NCBI RefSeq assembly: GCF_029784135.1 | Contig: NC_073746.1 | Location: forward strand, 102,502,515 to 102,566,514 | DNA from: Toxorhynchites rutilus septentrionalis | Taxonomy: Eukaryota; Arthropoda; Insecta; Diptera; Culicidae | DNA: 64,000 nucleotides | Direction: 5' to 3' | Shown: in pieces, positions 11,836 through 21,272 of the stretch | Position numbering within the stretch: position 1 is the stretch's first letter | Layout of the letters: each line of letters starts with the position of its first letter | Notes under the pieces: model-generated | What the model was told of the DNA's origin: nothing | Databases searched by the model: none | The model's input: the letters and a program-made list of their open reading frames with translations, nothing else | Translations under genes and position numbers: made by a program

Positions 11836-12010
11836 TTTCCGTGGCCGAGTGGTTACCGTCCCACATTATCATGCCAGGTGTTTGGGTTCGATTCCCGTTC
11901 TGGCCGGGGGATTTTTCGTCAACTAGTGCTTACCACGGAAGTAATACCCACGTTGAGAATGTAATAGTTCCACTGGGAACGTAAGTGCCATCCAAGAAGG
12001 TTGCAACTCG
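11836..12010 (+). mobile_element. tRNA-derived SINE (Feilai-like)
   Basis: The head contains a polymerase III A box, tggccgagtggttacc, and a B box, gggttcgattcccg, spaced as in a tRNA gene. It is followed by gttctggccgggggattttt and a non-tRNA body (ttccactgggaacgtaagtg). It is not a functional tRNA: there is no acceptor-stem pairing and the sequence continues into the SINE body. It is the same family, in opposite orientation, as 3392-3660. A tail fragment of related sequence lies at 13741-13775. Confidence 0.75.
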
Positions 12011-12092
12011 CAACGCTTACTCCAATTTTCGGCCATAATGAACGTCCCAGCCGGCAGGCTGTCCATAGTTTAGTGATCAAATTTGAGTCTAC

Positions 12093-12420
12093 ATTTTTGA
12101 CGTAGGACTACGTCCTTCATTTCTATACCGGGGTGTAAAATCAAAGTTTCGAAAACGGAAGCGTTACGCCGGAGACTGAGATTTTGAGCGTTAATAGCTC
12201 CTAAACAATTGAACGAAATGGTATGATAAACACTTCATTCGAAAGATAAAATGTCTACGCGTTATATACTTGTTACTTTTTGATCCAAAAACTTGTTTCA
12301 ATAGCCTTCAAATTGCTTTCAAAATAGGCTATTGAAATCAGCAATCGGTATATAAGCGAGCGCCGTTCGGAAATCCACTCAGTTATAATTGAACAGCGAT
12401 TGAAGCATGTTGTCGCTGTT
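12093..12420 (+). repeat. GACGTAG-palindrome repeat with internal promoter
   Basis: It begins with ttgacgtaggactacgtcc, a near-perfect palindrome, and continues through gagattttgagcgttaatag to a TATA/Inr pair. Pieces of the same repeat recur at 31501-31625 (same strand) and 43520-43705 (opposite strand). The palindrome alone recurs at 46117, 47188 and 60884. The family is not named here because I do not recognise it with certainty. Confidence 0.5.
12349..12384 (+). promoter_or_regulatory. TATA box + initiator inside a repeat
   Basis: TATATAAG at 12349-12356 lies 32 nt before A+1 of a perfect initiator, TCAGTT (12379-12384). This is correct RNA polymerase II geometry. An 8-nt inverted repeat (caatagcc / ggctattg, 12299-12334) lies just upstream. 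The transcript would read into 12385 onward, where no intact long frame follows. It could be a transposon promoter or a relic of a host promoter carried by a repeat. Confidence 0.5.
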
Positions 12421-12609
12421 GTGGTGAACCTCTTCGTTTATCACGAAGGCGCGGATGAACGCTGTCACCAAGAGCCTGTTTGTGCACCTTAGGCCAGAAA
12501 GGAATCCATCAGGAGGAGAGTGATGCCACAAACGGTTCCCCGGGAAGACATCGGAGCAGCCACACACACACATAAACGCGTGAAATTCTTTTCGTTTGGA
12601 TGCCATTCA

Positions 12610-12830
12610 GCATCAAGAAAATTTCGAAAGGATCTAATCGTTGCTGAAAAATAATCTGGTTTCTATCCATGTAACACTGTGACCATATATTTTTCAACCA
12701 AGTGCTATTAACAGGTGGTTATCGAGTTAGTATAAACCACTTCGTTATCGCTTCGAGTATCGAGGAAAATCTGGAAAAATCTAATCATTGCTGAAAAATA
12801 ATCTGCCAGTTCCCCTGGGAATTGAAAATA
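12610..12830 (+). repeat. Diverged direct duplication
   Basis: The words cgaaaggatctaatcgttgc / tgaaaaataatctgg (12626-12660) recur at 12768-12805 as ggaaaaatctaatcattgct / gaaaaataatctgcc. The spacing is about 140 nt. Confidence 0.45.
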
Positions 12831-13004
12831 CATTCATGTGAAAGAGTTTTTTTAATGTTTGCATAAAACCTTGTGCCTCCAACGTAACGCTCTCGTTTTC
12901 GAAATCCCCCAAATATCCATTTATTCATTCATTCAGAATGGATTTAGATTCAACTTCAAAAAAATTATCGCTAAATCAACGATAGTCCTACGTCACCCTT
13001 GCGG

Positions 13005-13567
13005 TTATACCATAGATATAACCCACTTCCTGTTTTTCTGTTGGTTTTCCCGTGCCAACGAGAAGCCGCGAAGCAACGAAACTATCGTAGCCGCAAGTGA
13101 ATCCATCCGAAATTACCCAAATCAGTCAATTGACGTATTTTGCGAAAAAAAACCTTGGGCTACATTCTTACAAGATCAAATTGACTCATGAACTGAAGCC
13201 ACTCGACCATATGAAGCGACGAAATTTCTCCGATTGGGTTCTGGCGAATCTTGAACGAAATGATGATTTTCTCACAAAAATCCTCAAATCCCTCATCGGC
13301 AAAATGACTTTGTCAACAAGCAAACTATTCGTCATTGGTCAGATGCAAAACCCCACATGTGTTTCAAGAAACACCATTGCATCCGCAAACAAATCTGTTT
13401 GGTGTGGTTTTCATGCCGTCAATGAAGAACGCTATCGTGACATATTGGAAAACTATTTTTGGCCAGAATTGAAAGATCTTAACATCAATGATACCATAAA
13501 ATGTAAAGATCATGAAGTACCTAAAATATACGATATCAGCTTTCGTAAGCTGTTGTTGCTGAATTGA
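13005..13567 (+). pseudogene. Tc1/mariner-superfamily (IS630-type) transposase remnant
   Basis: The frame from 13097 to 13567 encodes 156 codons. Segments typical of insect IS630/mariner-type transposases are LTHELKPLDHMKRRNFSDWV, ANLERNDDFLTKIL, then KSVWCGFHAV, NEERYRDILENYFWPELKDL. A second frame upstream (13040-13190) carries helix-turn-helix-like text (SNETIVAASESIRNYPNQSI), so a frameshift separates it from the main frame. The stretch that should carry the first catalytic Asp is missing or scrambled, and the C-terminal catalytic residues are absent. It is a dead fragment. Confidence 0.6.
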
Positions 13568-14644
13568 TAACTTCAAGATGACTATCTAGGCGATGGTTTG
13601 TATTGCTAACAATTGCAAAGCATGGTGAAACGTTATACTGATGAACTAGGATCATTCCGGGAGCTCTGAATACATTTAAGACGTGTTATTTGGCATATAA
13701 ACCTAAATCGAATATTATTAAAAATTCAAAATATTATGTTGAGACGGTGAAGTACCTCTAGGAACGTTAGTGCCAACGAAGACGAAGACGTGTTCAAAGC
13801 AACGTCACTTTTCAAGTGCAGGATGGAAATGCTCACGATTGCAGAACGTTATGAAATACCTATCGAATTTGGTGCAACACGGCGCAATCGGAACTCCACA
13901 TGAGAATGATTCGTTCTTGACGCAGTTTATATTGTTCTTATTAGAAAAGCTACCACCACTTGCGTTTGATTCAATATATGGTGAAATCTTGTGCGCTGTA
14001 GCGTATGGAACTACGCATCAACTGTGGCTAGATTACCTGGAATGAGAGGACGAATGTGGATTTTCAAATAACATAATGATTTAAAGTCATGAAAAAATAC
14101 AGAAAGTTTCGCATGTCTAGAATAATAATATTCTTGACTTTATAATCGGAAACAAAAGATTTAACATTAAATTGTAACCGATAAAAATTTTGGCGTAGAA
14201 TTGTTTGTGTTCGTCATTAAATGCACTTCTTTTTCTAACGCTATTTCCATGAAAAACGTTCATTATAGCGCAACAAGATTCACGTTCCTCTCACGCCATG
14301 AGAGCTCTCTTGATAAGGCAGAAAGCTCACGAGAGTTCATCCTGAGGCATCCTCCACCCATCGTAAAGCTCCCAATGAGTGTGTAAGAAACAAACATAAA
14401 CATTACTACGAAACACACACGAGCAGCACAGACGCTCATTCAACGAGCATTCCATTGACTGGTAGTTGTGTGGCACAATACACCCTCGCCTTGTTTTCAT
14501 GCATTCATCCATCCCGTTCTGGCACGTGGAACATCTTGCTGGTACCGAAGCAGCTGCTCGCTCCTTTGTACGAAAAAAAATATAGCAGCTCAGCTGAAAA
14601 GCATTGAAACACATCCAGTGCCAAACAAAAATCCGAAGCTTCGC
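13568..14644. other. Unassigned region upstream of Atg18
   Basis: This holds a SINE-tail trace at 13741-13775 and AT-rich DNA. Just before the proposed promoter is a more GC-balanced, non-repetitive stretch (14280-14640) that may contain regulatory sequence. Open frames here do not resemble known proteins. Confidence 0.3.
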
Positions 14645-14678
14645 TCAGTCTGAAAGGAAAATTCGTGTGAAAAGGATC
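14645..14678 (+). promoter_or_regulatory. Proposed Atg18 core promoter (Inr + DPE, no TATA)
   Basis: TCAGTC at 14645-14650 matches the arthropod initiator TCAKTY with A+1 at 14647. GGATC at 14674-14678 matches the downstream promoter element RGWYV at exactly +28 to +32. Both motifs and their exact spacing are what a TATA-less fly or mosquito promoter needs. A start here would leave a 5' UTR of about 580 nt before the ATG at 15229, without needing a 5' intron. This is motif evidence only. Confidence 0.5.
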
Positions 14679-15228
14679 CTCCGTCTCCTTTGTGCATATT
14701 TTTAGCCAGCCAATTAGCTAAAAGCATCTCTCAGCAGAATAGCAGAAGAGAACTTTGTTATTTTTCATCAATTGTGCAATTTTTCATCTGATTTTCTTCG
14801 GACTCCTTGCTGGGAAAATCAACGCAAATAGTGTGCAATTTCTGCTCGGCTGTTTGTTATTTCGGTTACTTCGCAATAATATTTATTCCGTGAGGATCGA
14901 TTCCTTTTGGATTCATTGACTGGAAGTGTGTGAGCATTTTTAAAATCCCCATCGAACGACGTTTTTTTTTCTTTACGGTTGTGCAAAGAAAATCCAATCC
15001 CAGAAACAAAGAAGAAACGCAACTGTAAATAAGTAAACTGTTCAGTGATAGTATTCTGTGTGCAACAAATTTTTCACGCGATTTCATTTTTAACTAGTTC
15101 GTGAAAAAATATTTCAACAAACATTCGTGTGAAGAAAACTCATCCTACAGAGTGAAAACGAGCCCTGAAAAAAAAAAGAAAAAAGAGAGCAAAAGCTTCA
15201 AACTCGCGTCAGCGCAAAGTTCGCTTAA
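14679..15228 (+). other. Presumed Atg18 5' untranslated region
   Basis: The stretch between the proposed start site and the first codon is AT-rich, with A-rich runs near its 3' end (15168-15190). I see no conserved ORF and no clear transposon ends. The 5' UTR assignment depends on the promoter call. Confidence 0.4.
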
Positions 15229-15299
15229 ATGAGTGATACAAATCTGAAATGTTTTGGCAAAACTGGTGGATTTTCTATAAATTTTAATCAAGACTATAC
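15229..15299 (+). CDS. Atg18: Atg18/WIPI2-type autophagy gene, coding exon 1
   Basis: This exon encodes 23 codons plus two bases and ends in NFNQDY before the donor GT at 15300 (AC|GTAAGT). Joining its last two bases to exon 2 at 63643 gives a Thr codon, and the reading continues [20 protein letters not shown]. That is the start of the first propeller blade of the PROPPIN family (yeast Atg18, animal WIPI1/2). These proteins bind PI3P on the phagophore and recruit the Atg16 complex during autophagy. The start is supported by a TAA stop directly before the ATG in frame, and by a short N-terminal extension as in WIPI2. The Kozak context has T at -3, so it is not strong. The PI3P-binding FRRG loop lies beyond the window. 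The orthology is recognised from family knowledge. Confidence 0.9.
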
Positions 15300-17082
15300 G
15301 TAAGTAGAAACGTTTTTTTTTGCACTATGTGTAGAAGAGGGAAAAAACTGTTTCGATTTTCCACTCGCACTAATTTCGTTGGGTTGATTCTACTCATTGT
15401 TTGATGCTAAAGTGACCTCATATTTACAATCACGACCACAATCGTCTTCAGTGAAGCGACCGACGAAAACATCATACATACACATACCGTTACGGATAGC
15501 ATCGTCATCGGCCAGTGAGCAACACTACCTGTTAGTAGTGTGTGGCATAGAATTATGTATGTGATAATATGCTTGCTTCAGGGGGTTGACTTGATTTGCT
15601 CTAGTGAGGTACGTGTGATATTGCTGAGCTCACAACTGCATTTATCGAAGGAAAAAAAAATTTCTGTAGGTTCAGTTGTCTGGCTGCCATGTTCTCTGAA
15701 CATAAACAAAAATGAATCGATGTACTGTGTGGTTGTTAATCCGCTTTGGTTAATCTAAAGTGATTTGCCAAGTGATGAGAGGATCTAAGCAAAACATTGC
15801 GGGTCATTGCGAAAGACGGAATAAAATATTGTTGTTGAGCTGTGTGGACGTTAAGTTTCTTTTAAATTGTATCGGGGCATTGATAAATGATTGCACATCC
15901 ATTTCGTGGAACCAAAAGTGGATAGAATTGATGGAGATAACAGAACATGATGAAATATTTATCAATATTTGTGGTCTTACGACTTGTGTTTGGCAGCCCA
16001 TTTATTTTATTTACCATGTAATCTCAGCTTAAGACAAGGTGAATGTTTGCTGTTGTGGATGAAAGTTGTGTCAATTATTGCTAGATTATTTTATTTGAGA
16101 AGGGATACAACATGTGGACTCATAAATTACAGAAAAAGCAGAATAATGATTACGAATCAAGCTTTACACGGATACAGCTTATATTTCCGGAATTAAAATT
16201 CAGCATTCGGACATATTAATTAGTCATTTTGCGCCAAATATTGGTCAAACATCATCAAGAAAAAAAAATCGACGATTGACGATTTATATGAATTTTGCGT
16301 ACATTGATTTAGGTTTTTTTTTTTGAAAAGGCAATCTTTGTTCCGTTCTCATTTTTTAATTGACGGAACTCCGTAGTACAATACAAGCTTATACATTACT
16401 TTCGATTGTCTGGATCAAAGTTCAAGTTGCCCATAAGGGAATACCACTAAGAATTTCTCTGGAACATTGGGACAGCAATTCCAATTGGCAGTCGCAATTA
16501 AATCATTATTTATATTATATGTTCTCTATCCATTTACACAGTTACAGTATTGAATAAATATTTGTAATCGATTATGCACAACCATAAGCTGTGTATTAGT
16601 CAATATAGATAAGTCAATCAAAAGAAAAATAAATGCAAATATTTAGGAACAGTAGCAATCAAGTTTGTTCGAATATAAAATTCGTATACATCAAATTGAT
16701 GTAATTATCAAGAGTTTATTGAATTTATTTTCTTCACGAACAAAACAAAGGCAAAGAAAATATCGGATCTTCGGGGCATATATTGGATCAGATTATCAAT
16801 GAAGTTTTGAAGAATCGATGCCTAAGCCTTACCCTTATTGTGGACATCTTTACGATCTATTATGCGATGAACAATCAGACTATTTGACCTCTTTAGCGGG
16901 GTAAGGGTGTTATTATACACGAAACGGTATATGTTTCATTCGAACCTATGAATTGGACAAAAAATCTTTTAGCAGTAAAGAGGAAGGATTCAACCCTCTT
17001 GCTGATTGGTCGACGCACACGACAAACTCCATTTCTTCAGAATAAATTAAACTCGATTCAGCACTATACACTGATTTTTTTT
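15300..17082. other. Proximal Atg18 intron, no gene recognised
   Basis: The donor is followed by largely single-copy-looking AT-rich DNA. There are no paired repeat ends and no conserved frame. It would be a natural place for intronic regulatory sequence, but nothing in the sequence proves it. Confidence 0.3.
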
Positions 17083-17260
17083 TTACGCAATTGAAGCGTG
17101 TGTGCAAAATAAAATCGCTTTAAAAAAATCGTGTAATTTCGAGAGAATCACGTGGAAAAAAGATTGCTCCGTCATCGGCGCGCTCGTCACGACCTCACTC
17201 GCAAACGCTCTCGCGTAAAATATAATCACGCAAAAGAAATCGCGTAAAAAAGAATCCAGT
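17083..17260 (+). repeat. Degenerate 'atcgcgtaaaa' short repeat
   Basis: Variants such as aaaatcgctttaaaa, aatcgtgtaatt, gaatcacgtgg, cgcgtaaaatataatcacgc and aaatcgcgtaaaaaa occur back to back. A weaker version is at 31315-31350. It looks like decayed tandem repeat or MITE material. Long frames across it are artefacts. Confidence 0.45.
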
Positions 17261-17368
17261 GTGTAGGATCGTTCATCATTTTTCACATACACGGATATAT
17301 GTGATTGAACAAACAGGTTTCTTCGTAGAGCGTCGGAAGAACCATCCGACTTCAACGCCACGTCACAA

Positions 17369-17559
17369 TCATATAGTCGTCTCTGGTGGAGCGCGGCTGC
17401 CCACCTCGATGGTCAACACGTACATCTGTGGAAGTTGAAAGAATTGCTTTATTGAAAATATTCCATGGCCTGTACTGAACGTGCAGTACTCACCTCGATT
17501 TGTGGGACTAGCACAGAATAGCCGCTAATCACTTTATTATGGAACCGAAAATCGGAAAA
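17369..17559 (-). CDS. Candidate minus-strand exon pair of an unknown gene
   Basis: On the minus strand 17559-17494 is open for 22 codons (ending VISGYSVLVPQIE). It ends at a strong donor GAG|GTGAGT, then a 68-nt intron (17493-17426) closes with CTTCCACAG. The second exon, 17425-17369, reads MYVLTIEVGSRAPPETTI and a stop. The splice signals and intron length are typical for mosquito. I do not recognise the protein. A weak acceptor (GGTTTTTAG) precedes the first exon. It could be the 3' end of a nested gene, a gene relic, or chance. Confidence 0.3.
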
Positions 17560-17795
17560 CTAAAAACCTCGTAAACGAATTAACTGCTGTAAAACTATTT
17601 GATACAACAATATTTACGTAATAACAAAGGGTCATTTGTTAATCTTATCTCGGACATTAAGTTGCTTAAGTTTCGGAGAAACTCCAACAATGGGATTCAT
17701 TTAGTCAAAACCATCGAAAAAAAGCTGAAGCGAAACAAGACCTCAGTGGTATCAAAAAATCGTTGTTCAAGATATTAAAATGTTGTGTGGTGTTA

Positions 17796-18098
17796 GAGTA
17801 GTGCAGGGCAAAGGTGCGCACCTAAATATTGTCGCTCAATAACTCTTGAACTTTACAGTTATTTTATATAACTAAATCGTCATCCCCAAAATTTAAAAAA
17901 ATAGATCAAAACAACGCAAAACTCTTCTTACCTCATAACCTTTTGCCACTTTCATGAAATTAATCTTGTTTATATGTGTGAACTTCTTGTGTAGTAATGT
18001 GTCAAACGAACACACTGTTGCCGAACTTTTATGCTCGTTTGTTTCAAAAAAGCCAATGCGCACTTTTGCCCCGTGCGCACCTTTGTCCCGCACTACTC
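17796..18098. mobile_element. 303-bp MITE with TA target duplication
   Basis: Inverted terminal repeats of 26 nt at 17796-17821 and 18073-18098 (starting GAGTAGTGC and sharing CAAAGGTGCGCAC) differ at only two positions. TA dinucleotides flank both ends (17794-17795 and 18099-18100). A TA duplication points to the Tc1/mariner superfamily. It has no coding capacity. Confidence 0.8.
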
Positions 18099-18224
18099 TA
18101 TGTAGTTTTAATTTTATCGAAATCCAAATTGCTCAAACTAATAAAAGTTAGTCAGTGCATAAAGTATCTGATGCAATATTTCGTCATTCTTCGCGCAACT
18201 TGAAAATTTCATCATCGCAGAACT

Positions 18225-18425
18225 TCTTTATGATATCCAATGAATCGAAATTCTTGTCCTTTAGTTATTTTTCCCACCGACCGGAACAAATGATAATCTG
18301 AAGATGGAATATCTGAGAAGTACGGTGGGTGGAGAAGCACATCGCAGAAAAACTTGAAGAATTCTTCCTGGCTGTTAAAGAGACATGAGGTATGGCGTTA
18401 TTCTGGTGAAACTGGACGCTTTTTT
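18225..18425 (-). pseudogene. mariner transposase fossil (DD34D type)
   Basis: On the minus strand one frame reads FHQNNAIPHVSLTARK, and after a frameshift another reads DVLLHPPYFSDIPSSDYHLF. These correspond to the mariner blocks HQDNARPH and HPPYSPDLAPSDYHLF, which hold the second and third catalytic Asp. The second Asp is replaced by Asn here, and the frame is broken between the blocks. Only about 65 codons survive. Confidence 0.7.
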
Positions 18426-18429
18426 AATA

Positions 18430-19668
18430 TTACAACATTCTAACATGCTTTGACTTCATCCTGTAATTTCGACATTATCCTCTTAAACCAATGAAAATAA
18501 AACTCGCTCACGGTCGATGTGTGTTACTATCAAGTACACTTTTCAGTAAAGAAGTTCAACGATATGAAAAAATATGGATATTCGACTGTGAAGCAGTATC
18601 AGGCAGCTCAACCTTTTTATTGACAAATATCGATAAATTCCTCGTAAATTCATTTATTGTTAAATACAGATGTGATTTGTTTTCAAATTATGTACATAAC
18701 GTGTCCACGTGGCCATTTTCGTAACCCCAACACCCCTAAAGTTGCCCTAGTGGTAAGTGGCCAGCCATTCATTGCTTTTCACATAGGAGAGATGCCTTAT
18801 CATGCGCGGGTTGCTATACCTGACCGAACGATTTTTTTTCGGGTTGGGTTCGGCATGATGCGAGTAGGTAGGGTGTCACGTCCACACTCATTCGGCTTTA
18901 TCGGGCGGCTAATGCTGAACGATGCCGATTGGCATAAGATGAACGCGTCTTAACAAATAGATATGAATTCCACATCAATGTTTCAGATGGTTTCCGCGAA
19001 AAAAAAAACAAATATCACATTGCAGGATGCGTGAATTCTATAATCACTAGTGCATGTACGTTCCACAGACTAGCACTGGTGTAGTACGTCAATTAAGTTC
19101 CCGGATTAAAACTTTATCTTGTGAACCAGGGGTGTAACCTAAGTAATTTGTTCCATCTGATCAAACGGATACTGGAGGATATTATAATTGGGGTTTGAAG
19201 CATGAATCCCGATCTGAATATCACAATCCTGAAAGCTGGGCTCTTCTACACGATAATGAACCGAGTCACAAGTTATTAATATTGCTTCAAATTTTGGTTT
19301 GAAATCGTGGCTGTGTTTTAAATAATTCACAGTAACCACATCATTTTGTACCCTGTGATTTTTTTTCTTTTACCCTAAAATTATGGCAAAATTATAAGAA
19401 CATTTTCTGATTACATCGGAGTCTTCGCCTTTCGTTCAACGTAAACGGGCAAGTTCACGTTGTCAGGAAATCAATTTTTCTCTCGATTTGAACCATGCTC
19501 TACATATGGGTCAAGAAACCATATATGGTATATATGGTTTGTTAGAACAAACAGACGATTGGATTCGGAGGACAATTGATGTGTTTGAGCATTGTCAAGC
19601 GAACGCAACAATGCAACAACATAATTGGAACTCGAATTTATCAAAAAATAAAAGAAAAAATATGATCG
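18430..19668. other. No gene recognised
   Basis: This is intronic DNA between the mariner fossil and the hAT-like element. The more GC-rich stretch 18715-18950 is not repeated elsewhere in the window and shows no known domain. Confidence 0.25.
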
Positions 19669-20156
19669 ATAGTTAGTAGAGATGGGCAAAACAGTTCACT
19701 TTGATGAACGGTTCACTCACTAATCGTTCATCTAAGTGAATCAGTTCTTTTGAACCGCTTTTTCGCTCTTTGGTTCAGCGGTATTAAGAACAATTTAGAA
19801 TGTTATCTGGAACCCAACATCAATAGACAGCTATTAATTAATATCGTTGGATTGGATAGTGTACGTATGGGATTTAAATTTTGGAAATTTAGTGGGGAAA
19901 GATAAGCTGTTTCTTCTTTGATAGTCGCAAACTGTATGTGAAAATATGTTTATCGATCGACAAAAGTCTATATAATAATTTGATGCGCACAAAATATGTG
20001 CAATTTTTCATATTCTCTTTTTGGACAATACACAGGTTCCATGTAAGAACATATTTCATAATGTTCATTCAAGGGAAAAAATCAGCAGCGATTTTCACTA
20101 TCAATCAATCATACAAACAATCACGATAACACGTACACGTAATAGGCCAAACAATG

Positions 20157-20400
20157 ATTTTTTTTTTATCCCATTTATTTATTTATTAGGCTCATTAGCA
20201 TTTTAGCTGTAACAGAGCCGGGTTTAATCGTGTACATGTACATATATTTACGTTTCTATAAATTGTAAATTACACAGTAGTTAGTAGTAGCTATTTAGGC
20301 GTTAAGTTTTCTGTTCCATTACATTATGGTAAATTACACAGTAGTAGCCATTTAGGCGTAAGGGTATTCTTTCTGTTCTTCCATTGTTCAGCTGACCGGA
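20157..20400 (-). mobile_element. LINE 3' end (poly-A on the minus strand)
   Basis: A T-run at 20158-20168 is followed by tatcccatttatttatttat, taggctcattagcattttag and ctgtaacagagccggg. The same order occurs at 52500-52610. Read on the minus strand this is a retroposon 3' UTR ending in AATAAATAAA and poly-A. An internal direct duplication (aattacacagtagt...gccatttaggcg) occurs at 20267-20300 and 20331-20358. No coding part is preserved here. Confidence 0.5.
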
Positions 20401-20957
20401 CAGCGGAGACAGTTGACATTGATCATTGTTGGGTTATTTATTGAACTGTAGCCCGATGTTTATTGCAGAGCAGAGCAGTTGTATGGATGAATCGATCTTT
20501 GTTCCACCGTGGATCGATTTCCATCGCTGATGATGGTTGCGTGGACGTAGTTATTATATAACAACACAAAGATGGTCAATTGAGGGCCCTGAGCAAACAA
20601 TGAATTGAAAGCAACGAAAACACTTTTTTCTCAACATGCCCTCACTATAAGATTTTATGTTTACCTAATCTATGAATCGCCCCAACTTCTCCCAGATTTT
20701 TTTCTGATAATCAGGAAATATATGAATGTTATGCGAGATTGAAAGAATACATGAAATTGAAAATATATTGTTTTGCTTTTAAAACTACGAAAATCTAATT
20801 TACTTTTTAACCCAAAATTGAGTATACATAAACACAATAAACCCTGCGTTACATGTTTGTTTTTGTTGTTTTTGCTCATAAATAACAATATTGTTTTATT
20901 TTCCTTATAAGCTTTCTCGTTATATTTATCCATTCCGCCCATCGCAAATCACTTCAG

Positions 20958-21150
20958 CTGCACTCGTTAGTTCGCAAACAGTTCGCCCGCAAACACTTCG
21001 TTCTCAAACAGTTCGTTCCCAAACAGTTCACTCTCAATCAGTTCATTCCCATACAGTTCACTCGCAAACAGTTCGTTCACAAACAGTTCACTCTCCATCA
21101 GTTCACTCGCAAATCGTTCTTTCGGAATCAGTTTGTTTAGAACCGTTCGC
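20958..21150 (+). repeat. 15-bp minisatellite near the hAT-like right end
   Basis: About 12 copies of a 15-nt unit of the form caaacagttcRYtcN run head to tail (cgcaaacagttcgcc, ctcaaacagttcgtt, cgcaaacagttcgtt, and so on). Because the period is a multiple of three, one frame stays open as a five-residue repeat (SQTVR/SQTVH). That frame is a by-product and not a gene. Confidence 0.8.
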
Positions 21151-21272
21151 TCGCAATCAGTTCATAGGGAGAACTACCGTTGTTTGAAAAAGAACGACCG
21201 TTCGTTCACTCTTTTCGGCGAACTAGTTCTTTCGTACCGTTCGTGAACGGTTTGCCTATCTCTAATGCATAG

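Larger units (their letters stand above)
19677..21264. mobile_element. hAT-like nonautonomous element (about 1.6 kb)
   Basis: The left end TAGAGATGGGCAAA (19677) and the reverse complement of the right end TAGAGATAGGCAAA (21264) form terminal repeats of the hAT MITE type. Next to both ends are many GTTC/GAAC words (cagttcact, gaacggttcact, ccgttcgtgaacgg). The 8-bp flanks ATAGTTAG and ATGCATAG share five positions, so a target duplication is only suggestive. No transposase remains. A LINE 3' end is inserted inside (20157 onward). Confidence 0.55.

Noticed and set aside
11836..11915. A functional tRNA gene
   Set aside because: A and B boxes are present, but there is no paired acceptor stem and the sequence continues into a SINE body shared with 3392-3660.
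17893..18203. Overlapping open frames of 65-68 codons on both strands
   Set aside because: They lie across the MITE at 17796-18098 and its flank and follow its terminal repeats, not a gene.
20891..21187. A 98-codon frame with SQTVR repeats, at first sight a repeat protein
   Set aside because: It is a 15-bp DNA minisatellite within a hAT-like element, without start context or domain.
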